Positions 42,244-49,706 of a stretch of 49,706 nucleotides of DNA are shown one piece after another. The stretch is from Gemmatimonadota bacterium (GTDB lineage Bacteria > Gemmatimonadota > Gemmatimonadetes > Gemmatimonadales > GWC2-71-9). Made by a program: the position numbers and the translations under genes. The stretch's first letter is position 1. Each line of letters begins with the position of its first letter. The notes beneath the pieces were generated by a model. That model made no database searches, was not told the origin of the DNA, and was given only the letters and a program-made list of their open reading frames with translations. The stretch spans positions 2,523,933 to 2,573,638 of the forward strand of contig CP070716.1 of assembly GCA_020350425.1 (NCBI GenBank), given 5' to 3'.

Positions 42244-44295
42244 ATGTCCCACCTGATCCTCGCCGCCCTGGTGTGCGGCACGCTGGGTCTGCCGCAGGAG
42301 CCGCCGGATGCCGGCACGGTCGCGACCGACTCGGTGCGCTCTGTTCTCCTCATACAGGGGACGCCGGCTGGCTATCAGCTCGTGTGGACGGACGAGGACG
42401 GTGCCCTACACGTGCACTTCGAGTTCAACGACCGCGGGCGCGGGGCGTCCCTCGATGCCCGCTTCGAGGTGGACGCCGCGGGCCTGCTCACCCGGCTCGA
42501 GACCGCCGGCAACGACTATCTGAAAGCTCCGGTGGAAGAGACCTTCAGGCTTGCGGACGGCGTCGCGTCGTGGAAGAACCAGGCCGAAGAGGGCGAGCAG
42601 CGCGTGGATACGGGAGCGTTCTATCTCAGTATGAACGGTGTCCCGGAGGAGTACGCGATGCTGGCGCGGGCCCTGCTGAACGCTCCGGGGCATCGCCTCG
42701 CGTTGCTGCCGGTGGGAGAGGCGCGCATCGAGCAGGTGGGAGCGCTCACACTCGAACTGGGCGGCGTCACCAAGACCGTCACGCAATACGTCATCACGGG
42801 CCTCGGGTTCACGCCGGAGCCGATCTGGCTCGACGAAAATCGCAACTACTTCGCCACGGCGGGGTTGTGGAGCGCCATCGTGGTGGAGGGGTGGGAAGCC
42901 GCCCTCCCCGCACTGAGTGAGGCGAGCGAGCAAGAGGCCAACGCACGCCTGCGACGAATGGCGGAGGAGCTGGCGCAGCGGCCGACCGGTCCGGTAGCCA
43001 TCGTGGGGGCGCGACTGTTCGATGCGCAGACCGGCGCCGTTCGCGGCGGCACGACGGTGCTCGTGTCGGGCGATCGCATTCAGGCCGTGGGTCCCGACGG
43101 GAGTGTCGACGTTCCGACGGGCGCGAGGGTGATCGAGGCGGGCGGCAGGATGCTCCTGCCGGGGCTGATCGACATGCACACCCACGTGAGCGATGTCGAT
43201 GGCCTGCTCCACATCGCGGCCGGGGTGACGACGGTGCGCGATCTCGCGAACGACACCGAGGAGCTGCTCGCAAGGAAGCAGCGGTGGGATGACGTCAGCG
43301 CGATCGGCCCACGCGTCATCATGGCGGGGTTCATGGACGGCCCCGGCCCGTACGCCGGCCCGACCAGGGTGCTGGTGGACACGCCCGACGAGGTCACCGC
43401 TGCGGTGGACGAGTACGCAAGGCTGGGGTACGAGCAGATCAAGATCTACAGCTCGATCATACCGGAGCTCGTCCCGGCCATCGTGGCCCGCGCGCGCGCG
43501 CACGGCATGCGGGTCAGCGGCCACATCCCGGCGTTCACGACCGCGGAGGCCGCGGTGCGGCAGGGCCTCGACGAGATCCAGCACGTCAACATGCTGTTCC
43601 TCAACTTCCTCGGAGATACGCTGGACACCCGCACACCGCTTCGGTTCACGGCGGTCGCGGAGCACGCGGCCGACCTCGATCTCGGCTCGGATAGCGTCGC
43701 CGCCTTCATCCGGCTGCTCAAGGACCAAAACGTCGTGGTGGATCCGACCGTTGCCGTGTTCGAGGGCTTGCTCGAAGGCAGGGCCGGTGCGATCGCGCCC
43801 AACGCGGCCCCGATCGCCGACAGGCTTCCGCCGGTGGTGCGGCGCGGGTATCTGGGTGGAGGCCTGCCCGTACCGGACGGAATGGACGCGCGCTACGACG
43901 CCGCGTTCGACGCCATGCTCAACATGGTGAAGGTGCTGTACGACGCCGGCGTCACGCTCGTGGCGGGGACCGACGCGCTCGCGGGGTTCATGCTCCACCG
44001 CGAGTTGGAGGACTACGTGCGCGCCGGCATCCCCCCCGCCGAGGTCTTGCGCATCGCCACCTCCGGCGCGGCGGAAGTCGCAGGCCGCGCGGACCGCCTC
44101 GGCCAAGTGGCGCCCAACATGCTGGCCGATCTGATCCTGGTGGACGGGGATCCCACGGCAGAGATCAGCGACATCAGAAAGGTCGACCTGGTCATGAAGA
44201 ACGGCGTGCTGTTCGACCCCGCGGCGATCTATCGGGCGATCGGCGTGCGGCCGTGGCGGAGGCCGATGGTCGCTCCGCGGGACGACGAGCCCTAA
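42244..44295 (+). CDS. Exported amidohydrolase (imidazolonepropionase-like superfamily)
   Basis: 683 aa from ATG 42244 (AAGGAAA upstream). Signal peptide, then an extra N-terminal beta domain of ~230 aa not part of the hydrolase, then the amidohydrolase barrel. Metal ligands: MHTHV, the Lys of QIKIYSS, SGHIPA, IQHVN and GTDA. Its C-terminal half contains the usual VAPNMLADLILVDGDP tail. Secreted members act on dipeptides or cyclic amides; substrate unknown. It is divergent from the pseudokinase gene, and its stop overlaps the UPF0182 stop. Confidence 0.9.
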   Translation: MSHLILAALVCGTLGLPQEPPDAGTVATDSVRSVLLIQGTPAGYQLVWTDEDGALHVHFEFNDRGRGASLDARFEVDAAGLLTRLETAGNDYLKAPVEETFRLADGVASWKNQAEEGEQRVDTGAFYLSMNGVPEEYAMLARALLNAPGHRLALLPVGEARIEQVGALTLELGGVTKTVTQYVITGLGFTPEPIWLDENRNYFATAGLWSAIVVEGWEAALPALSEASEQEANARLRRMAEELAQRPTGPVAIVGARLFDAQTGAVRGGTTVLVSGDRIQAVGPDGSVDVPTGARVIEAGGRMLLPGLIDMHTHVSDVDGLLHIAAGVTTVRDLANDTEELLARKQRWDDVSAIGPRVIMAGFMDGPGPYAGPTRVLVDTPDEVTAAVDEYARLGYEQIKIYSSIIPELVPAIVARARAHGMRVSGHIPAFTTAEAAVRQGLDEIQHVNMLFLNFLGDTLDTRTPLRFTAVAEHAADLDLGSDSVAAFIRLLKDQNVVVDPTVAVFEGLLEGRAGAIAPNAAPIADRLPPVVRRGYLGGGLPVPDGMDARYDAAFDAMLNMVKVLYDAGVTLVAGTDALAGFMLHRELEDYVRAGIPPAEVLRIATSGAAEVAGRADRLGQVAPNMLADLILVDGDPTAEISDIRKVDLVMKNGVLFDPAAIYRAIGVRPWRRPMVAPRDDEP

Positions 44296-47015
44296 CTCCC
44301 TCCCGCCAGCTCCTCCAACCGCCGAAGCAGCTCGCCCACCATCCGCATCTCCTCGCCGTAGCGCGTCCAGTCTCCGCGGCGCTGGGCTTCGATGGCGGCC
44401 TCGTAGTGCTGTGCCGCCTGCTGGATGAGGCCCGCGACGTCGGCCGTCGCGGGTGCGCCCGCCGCCGCCGCCGCCGCGACCGGCAGTGCCGGTCGTGTCT
44501 CACCCGCCGGCATCCCGCCGAACAGCCGTTCCAGGCCCCGCTCCAGCGTTTCCTCCATCACCACCTGGTTCTCGTAGGCGACGATCACCCGCTTGAGCTC
44601 GGGGATGCGCCCGCCCTCCGCACGCAGGTAGAGCGCCTGCACGAAGATGAGTGATTCCTCGATGGGAATGACCAGGAGGTTGCCGCGGATCACCTGCGAG
44701 CCGCGCTGATCCCACAGCGACACCTGCCGCGAGATCTCGGTGTCCTGGTTAATGCGGTTCACGACCTGCGTCGGCCCGAACACCAGGCTTTGCCGCGGGA
44801 AGCGGTACACGACGATCTGGCCGTACCGTTCGCCGTCGTTGCGGGCTACCATCCAGGCCGAGAGGTTGTCCTTCCCGCGCGGCGTGAACGGCGCCATGAT
44901 GATGTACTCTTCCTGCGTCTCCCCCGGCAGTTTGAGGATGATGTGCCGCAGGAAACGGTCCCGCCCCTCCTCGCCCCGCGTCAGCGTCGGGATCTGCCAC
45001 TGGTCCTCACGGTGGTAGAACACCTCCGGCTCGCTCATGTGATACGTCGTGTACAGCGTGGTTTGCACCCGGAACAGGTCTTCGGGGTAGCGCACGTGGG
45101 CGCGTATGTCGGCGGGCATCTCGTCGATCGGCACGAAGATCCCGTCGAAGATCTTGCCGTATGTCTGGACGATCGGGTCGTCGGGCTCGGCGACGTACGC
45201 CTTGATGTCACCGTCGTACGCGTCGATCACGACTTTTACGCTGTTGCGCATGTAGTTGGTGCCGTTGCTGAGGCGCTGCGAGTAGGGGTACCGCGTGCTG
45301 GCCGTGTATGCGTCGAGGATCCACTTGAGTTGTCCCGCGTCGGTGATCACCAGGTAGGGATCGCCGTCCCACAACAGGAAGGGGAGCGCCTTGGCGGCTC
45401 GCTCCCGCACGTTGCGGTGGTACAGCACGCGACTCTCGCCCGTGATGTCTTGGGAGAACAAGATCTTCAGAGATCCGAAGTGCGTGCTGAGGATCGCGCG
45501 GCGGAGCAGTGACGACACCGCGACGCCGCCCGTCCCGACGTACTCGGTGAAAACGTTGCCCTCGCCGGCGGGGTAGTCGAATTCCTCCTGTCCCGTGTTC
45601 ACGAACACGTAATCGCTGGAGATCTCACCGTAATAGATGCCGGGGCGAGTGACCTGGAGCGAAACGTCGGATGCGGGCGGGAGGTCCTTGATGAAGAGAA
45701 CCGGCAACCCCTCCTGGGTGATCGCATTCACCGGACCCAGGGTGAGCCCCATCCCGTGGGTGAAGGTGAGCCGCTCGTTGATGAACGTGCGTGTGGGCAG
45801 CGACGCCGTGTTCAGCTCCCTCGGAGAGAGCAGGACTTGGCGGTACTTCCCGTCGATCCAGTAGCGGTCGTCGTCCACGGACACGAAATCGTAGTAGGTG
45901 CGGATCTCCTGCAGCTGCCCGAAGGTCTGAAGCAACGGCTCCCGGTCCCACAGTCGCACGTTCTCGATCGTGCCGCGGTTGGCCTGGATGTCGTTCAGCG
46001 TGAGCCGAGACTCCCCGCTGAGGTCGCGGATCGCGACCTCGTCGATGCCCCAGGCGCGCCGTGTGGCGGCGATGTGGTGCTCGAGCTGGGGAGCCTCCTT
46101 CACGAGCTCGTTGGGGATCACGACCAGGCGCTGGATGGCCGACGACGCGAGCGCTCCCAGGATGCCCACACCGATGTACACCAGCACGCCGATCGCGGTG
46201 TTGCGCACCACGTGGCGGTTGCGGGTACCCAGCAGCACGAACACCGCCGCGAGCAGCGCCACCACGGCGGAAATCCGCAGCACGGGCACCTGCACCGCGA
46301 GGTCGCTGTAGCTCGCCCCCAGGAGAGGGCCGGTAGTCGAGTAGAGCAGCGAGGGAATGTGCACGAACCACACGCTGACGGCGGTGCCCAGGAACAGGAG
46401 CGCGATGAGCACGGCGATATGCAGCTCAGCCGTGCGCTCGATCATCACGCGCCGGCGGTGGATCACGACGTCGCGCCGCACGGAGTAGAGCAGCGCTGTC
46501 AGCGCCAGCGTCAGCACCGTCACGGAGATCGCGAGCCCGACGACCACCGAGATGGCGGGAAGCGTGAACACATAGTAGCCGACATCCCGCCCGAACACTG
46601 GGTCGGTCACTCCAAACGCCGTGCGGTGCAGGAACTGCTGGAGCGTGAGCCACGCGCCCGAGGCCGCCGCGCCGAACCCCAGCCCGAACAGCAGTGCTAC
46701 CGGCCACACCAGGATCCGCAGCAGCCGAGTGGGATCCACCTTGGGCAGGCTGGAGCTGATACTGGCGAGGATCCCCTCGGGAATCAGCCCGCGCTGAGTG
46801 AAGCGCAGGTTGAAAGCGACGAAAGCGAACGCCAGGAACCCCACCACGACCCCCACCCCGAGCTTCGTCCACAACACGGTGAAGAACACGGACTCGAACC
46901 CGACGGCGTCGAACCAATACCAGTTCGCGACGAGACTGATGAGCGCCGGGAGGCCCGTGGCGGCGAGGAAGATGACGGCCACTAGGGCGATCAGTATGAC
47001 GAGTCTACGCGGCAT
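44292..47015 (-). CDS. UPF0182 family membrane protein
   Basis: 907 aa; ATG 47015 is chosen because the protein then begins MPRRLVILIAL, the family's first helix, while the longer frame to 47384 lies over the promoter region. About seven membrane helices in the first 330 residues (e.g. LVANWYWFDAVGFE), then a large extracytoplasmic part with NDIQANRGTIENVRLWDREPL, DGDPYLVI and YPEDLFRVQ, all typical. The C-terminal tail is helical and Ala-rich. Function of the family is unknown. Its stop overlaps that of the amidohydrolase by 3 bp. Confidence 0.92.
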   Translation of the reverse strand: MPRRLVILIALVAVIFLAATGLPALISLVANWYWFDAVGFESVFFTVLWTKLGVGVVVGFLAFAFVAFNLRFTQRGLIPEGILASISSSLPKVDPTRLLRILVWPVALLFGLGFGAAASGAWLTLQQFLHRTAFGVTDPVFGRDVGYYVFTLPAISVVVGLAISVTVLTLALTALLYSVRRDVVIHRRRVMIERTAELHIAVLIALLFLGTAVSVWFVHIPSLLYSTTGPLLGASYSDLAVQVPVLRISAVVALLAAVFVLLGTRNRHVVRNTAIGVLVYIGVGILGALASSAIQRLVVIPNELVKEAPQLEHHIAATRRAWGIDEVAIRDLSGESRLTLNDIQANRGTIENVRLWDREPLLQTFGQLQEIRTYYDFVSVDDDRYWIDGKYRQVLLSPRELNTASLPTRTFINERLTFTHGMGLTLGPVNAITQEGLPVLFIKDLPPASDVSLQVTRPGIYYGEISSDYVFVNTGQEEFDYPAGEGNVFTEYVGTGGVAVSSLLRRAILSTHFGSLKILFSQDITGESRVLYHRNVRERAAKALPFLLWDGDPYLVITDAGQLKWILDAYTASTRYPYSQRLSNGTNYMRNSVKVVIDAYDGDIKAYVAEPDDPIVQTYGKIFDGIFVPIDEMPADIRAHVRYPEDLFRVQTTLYTTYHMSEPEVFYHREDQWQIPTLTRGEEGRDRFLRHIILKLPGETQEEYIIMAPFTPRGKDNLSAWMVARNDGERYGQIVVYRFPRQSLVFGPTQVVNRINQDTEISRQVSLWDQRGSQVIRGNLLVIPIEESLIFVQALYLRAEGGRIPELKRVIVAYENQVVMEETLERGLERLFGGMPAGETRPALPVAAAAAAGAPATADVAGLIQQAAQHYEAAIEAQRRGDWTRYGEEMRMVGELLRRLEELAGGS

Positions 47016-47157
47016 CGGCCGAATCCCGAAGGCGGTGAGGTTGAGGTGGACTCTTGAAGATAGCGGCGGGGCCGGGCGGGGGTGACCTCCGGCGGATCTT
47101 GACACTGCGCGTCCGCAGCCGTCTGCTATAGCAGCATGTGACGAGGCTGGGGGAGCC

Positions 47158-47619
47158 ATGTCGGAGACCATCCGCTTCACGCTGAACGGCAAGCCGGTCG
47201 CCCTCGAGACCGAGGCGGACCGCACGCTGCTGTGGGTGCTGCGTACCGATCTCGAGCTGACGGGCACCAAGTATGGGTGCGGGGCCGGCATCTGCGGATC
47301 GTGCACCGTGGTGGTGGACGGTCGCGCGGTGCGCGCCTGCCAGGCAAATCTCGAGTTCGTGCGGGGCAAGGAAGTGATGACCATCGAGGGTCTGGCCCGC
47401 GACGGCTCGCTGCACCCGCTCCAACAGGCGTTTCACGAGCACGGCGGCTATCAGTGTGGCTACTGCACGTCAGGCATGATCATGAACGCCTACGGCCTGC
47501 TGCTCGAGAACCCGCGGCCCACCCGGGAGCAGATCGTCGAGAACATGGAGCGCAACTTCTGTCGCTGCGGGGCGCATAAGCGGATCGTCGAGGCGATCGA
47601 GGAGGCGAGCCATGAGTGA
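47158..47619 (+). CDS. Molybdenum hydroxylase small (2Fe-2S) subunit, IorA-like
   Basis: 153 aa. The plant-type cluster is bound by Cys41, 46, 49 and 61 (CGAGICGSC); the second, helical cluster by Cys100, 103, 135 and 137 (CGYC and CRC). This is the xanthine dehydrogenase small-subunit fold, passing electrons from the molybdenum site. Its gene overlaps the large subunit by 8 bp, which fixes the pairing. Cytoplasmic fold without signal, but it can travel with the Tat-exported large subunit. Confidence 0.93.
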   Translation: MSETIRFTLNGKPVALETEADRTLLWVLRTDLELTGTKYGCGAGICGSCTVVVDGRAVRACQANLEFVRGKEVMTIEGLARDGSLHPLQQAFHEHGGYQCGYCTSGMIMNAYGLLLENPRPTREQIVENMERNFCRCGAHKRIVEAIEEASHE

Positions 47620-49706
47620 GGCGACCCGCATCAACCGGCGTGAGTTCGTGAAATGGCTGGGCGGCGGCATCCTCGTCGTCGTGAACGTCCCGATGACGAG
47701 TGTGCTGAGCCCGCGCGAGGAGGAACAGCGGCGACAGCGCGGCTACCCCGAGGACATCAACGCCTACCTCCACATCGCCGAGGACGGCGTGGTGACCCTC
47801 TACTCCGGCAAGATCGAGATGGGGCAGGGCGTCATGACGTCCCTCACCCAGGAAGCCGCCGAGGAGCTGGGCGTGGCACTCGAGGCGGTCCACATCGTCA
47901 TGGGAGATACCGATACCTGCCCGTGGGACATGGGTACCTTTGGCTCGCTCACGACCCGCATGTTTGGCCCGGCCGTGCGCGCGGCCGCGGCGCAGGCCCG
48001 GCTCGTGCTCACGGACCTGGCCGCCGAGCGCCTCGGCGTGCCCCGCGCATCGCTGGTCGTCGAGAACGGCGTGGTCTCCGTGGCGAGCGACCGCAGCCGC
48101 AAGGTGTCGTACGGCCAGCTGGCCCGGGGGCAGCGTATCACCCACACGGTAGATGAGAAGGCGGTGCTCCGCGCCGTGGAGGAGTTCACCGTGATGGGCC
48201 GCTCCCCGAAGCGGCTCGACGGGTACGAGAAGGTCACCGGCCAGGCGCTGTTCGCCGGCGATGTCCGCATCCCCGGCATGCTGTACGCCCGGATCCTCAG
48301 GCCGCCGGCGCACGGTGCCACGGTTTTGAGGGTCGACACGTCCGCGGCGCAGGCGATGCCAGGGGTCACTGTCGTCAATGAAGACGGACTGGTGGCGGTG
48401 CTCGCCGCCGATCCGGAGACGGCGGAGCGGGCGCTCGGGCTGCTCGAGGCCGAGTTCGACGTGCCCGCCGGCGCCGTGGATACCGAGAGCATCTTCGACC
48501 ACCTCGTGCGCGCGGCACCCGAACCCAATGTGGCCGAGCAGGCAGGTGATCTGGACGCGGGCCGGCGGCAGAGCGCCCAAACGTTCGAAGCCGCGTATTA
48601 CAACAGCTACGTCGCACACGCGCCGATGGAGCCGCACACGGCGGTCGCGGAGATCACGGGAGGCAAGGCGACGGTCTGGTCCTCGACCCAGGCGCCCTTC
48701 AGCCAGCAGCAGGCGATTGCACGGGGTATCGGCTTCAGTCCCGACAACGTGCGGGTACTCACCCCCTACGTGGGTGGCGGGTTCGGGGGCAAGGTGCCGG
48801 GGCAACAGGCCGTCGAAGCGGCGCAGCTTGCCAAGATCACCGGCAAGCCCGTGCAGGTCTGCTGGACCCGGGCCGAGGAGTTCTTCTACGACACGTTCCG
48901 CCCCGCCGCCGTCCTGAAGATCACGTCGGGCATCGATGCGGACGGCCGCATCGCGCTGTGGGACTACCAGGTCTACGGGGCGGGGTCTCGCGGGTCCGAC
49001 GTCTTCTACGACATCCCCAACCGGAGCGTGCGCGTGTACGGCGAGTGGGGACGCGCCCCGGAGGGGATGCACCCGTTCGCGGTGGGCGCGTGGCGCGCTC
49101 CCGCAGCCAACTCGAACCGGTTCGCGGCCGAGCAGCAGATCGACATGATGGCCGTGGCCGCCCGAATGGACGCGCTGGAGTTCCGCCTCAAGAACACGAA
49201 GGACGCGCGGATGATCGCCGTACTGAAGGCCGTGGCCGAGGCCTACGGGTGGGAGCCGGCGGTGGCGCCGCGCCGCGGCGGCCGCGGTCGCGGGCTGGCC
49301 TGCGGGATCGACGCGGAAACGTACGTGGCGCTCGCCGCCGACGTGACGGTGGACTCCGCCACGGGTGCGGTGCGGGTGGAGCGCGTGGTGTGCGCCCAGG
49401 ACATGGGTCTCGTGGTCAACCCAGACGGCGCCCGCATGCAGATGGAGGGGTGTATCGCCATGGGGCTGGGCTACGTGTTCAGCGAGGAGGTGCGCTTCGA
49501 GGGGGGCAAGATCCTCGACACCAACTTCGACACCTACGGTCTGCCGCGCTTCTCCTGGATGCCGAAGGTCGACACGGTGTTCGTCCCGCACGACGATCTG
49601 CCGCCCAAGGGTGGTGGGGAGCCGGCAATCATCAACATGGGCGCGGTGGTGGCGAACGCGGTGTTCGACGCGACCGGTGCGCGGGTCTACCGGCTGCCGA
49701 TGACGC
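47612..49706 (+). CDS. Molybdopterin-dependent hydroxylase large subunit, IorB-like (3' end beyond window)
   Basis: 698 codons visible. It starts with a twin-arginine signal (NRREFVKWLGGG), so export is folded and cofactor-loaded. Molybdenum-site motifs: GKIEMGQGVMT, TFGSLTTR, GGGFGGK and PPKGGGEPA with the catalytic Glu. These match isoquinoline 1-oxidoreductase beta or aldehyde-oxidising relatives with a fused two-part domain. Substrate not decided. An accessory cytochrome gene may follow beyond the window. Confidence 0.93.
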   Translation, partial: MSEATRINRREFVKWLGGGILVVVNVPMTSVLSPREEEQRRQRGYPEDINAYLHIAEDGVVTLYSGKIEMGQGVMTSLTQEAAEELGVALEAVHIVMGDTDTCPWDMGTFGSLTTRMFGPAVRAAAAQARLVLTDLAAERLGVPRASLVVENGVVSVASDRSRKVSYGQLARGQRITHTVDEKAVLRAVEEFTVMGRSPKRLDGYEKVTGQALFAGDVRIPGMLYARILRPPAHGATVLRVDTSAAQAMPGVTVVNEDGLVAVLAADPETAERALGLLEAEFDVPAGAVDTESIFDHLVRAAPEPNVAEQAGDLDAGRRQSAQTFEAAYYNSYVAHAPMEPHTAVAEITGGKATVWSSTQAPFSQQQAIARGIGFSPDNVRVLTPYVGGGFGGKVPGQQAVEAAQLAKITGKPVQVCWTRAEEFFYDTFRPAAVLKITSGIDADGRIALWDYQVYGAGSRGSDVFYDIPNRSVRVYGEWGRAPEGMHPFAVGAWRAPAANSNRFAAEQQIDMMAVAARMDALEFRLKNTKDARMIAVLKAVAEAYGWEPAVAPRRGGRGRGLACGIDAETYVALAADVTVDSATGAVRVERVVCAQDMGLVVNPDGARMQMEGCIAMGLGYVFSEEVRFEGGKILDTNFDTYGLPRFSWMPKVDTVFVPHDDLPPKGGGEPAIINMGAVVANAVFDATGARVYRLPMT

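Noticed and set aside
42406..44106. 566-codon minus-strand open frame opposite the amidohydrolase
   Set aside because: Shadow of a gene with all metal ligands in place.
1..49706. CRISPR array, tRNA, rRNA, insertion sequence or prophage
   Set aside because: Intergenic spaces are short, and I saw no regularly spaced repeats, tRNA cloverleaf, transposase or integrase motifs.

Overview
The window is GC-rich DNA, densely packed with genes on both strands, from a diderm bacterium. Many predicted lipoproteins, an RND efflux pump, secreted hydrolases and at least five Ser/Thr kinase-type proteins (one fused to a SARP-type DNA-binding head) suggest Gemmatimonadota or a close relative. That placement is inferred from gene style; there is no rRNA or other marker gene here. 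I see no tRNA, CRISPR array, phage or insertion sequence.

Layout. 1-2930: a SARP/BTAD-kinase-PD40 protein (3' end cut by the window edge) divergent from a small DUF4097-like lipoprotein. Between them lie three heptamers spaced exactly 11 bp apart, the classical geometry of a SARP operator. 2995-5740: ornithine cyclodeaminase-like enzyme and a secreted esterase. 5921-11419: a 105-aa protein coupled to a class C beta-lactamase-type hydrolase, a lipoprotein phosphoesterase, a lipoprotein, a TPR-tailed beta-lactamase-type hydrolase and a tiny lipoprotein. 11410-12946: a desaturase that looks like the eukaryotic dihydroceramide delta-4 desaturase, then a lipoprotein. 12951-16064: GIY-YIG-like protein, HpnP-like B12/radical SAM protein, and a three-gene cluster containing two 79-aa paralogues. 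16225-22360: a large membrane protein of alpha/beta-hydrolase type without its nucleophile, a DUF2339 membrane protein and a membrane kinase. 22361-25368: erythromycin esterase-like protein and M28 peptidase. 25639-29933: RND pump (adaptor plus permease). 30186-32354: subtilase and CHRD lipoprotein. 32608-34197: kinase with an N-terminal membrane bundle. 34201-36103: DUF3795 protein, membrane protein and TGS GTPase. 36181-36420: TPR pseudogene remnant. 36470-42092: kinase-TPR protein, an adenylate kinase paralogue lacking the P-loop lysine, and a predicted pseudokinase. 42244-47015: amidohydrolase and UPF0182 membrane protein. 47158-49706: two subunits of a molybdenum hydroxylase (second one cut by the edge).

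Two themes stand out. First, phospho-signalling is unusually dense and architecturally varied, and one kinase carries its own DNA-binding domain next to a matching operator. Second, several enzyme-family proteins have lost or changed key residues (EYG pseudokinase, adenylate kinase T13, hydrolase G295, GTPase TGMD), which suggests that binding or regulatory roles have replaced catalysis. The best candidate for an undescribed system is the SARP-kinase with its operator and divergent lipoprotein at 1-2930.
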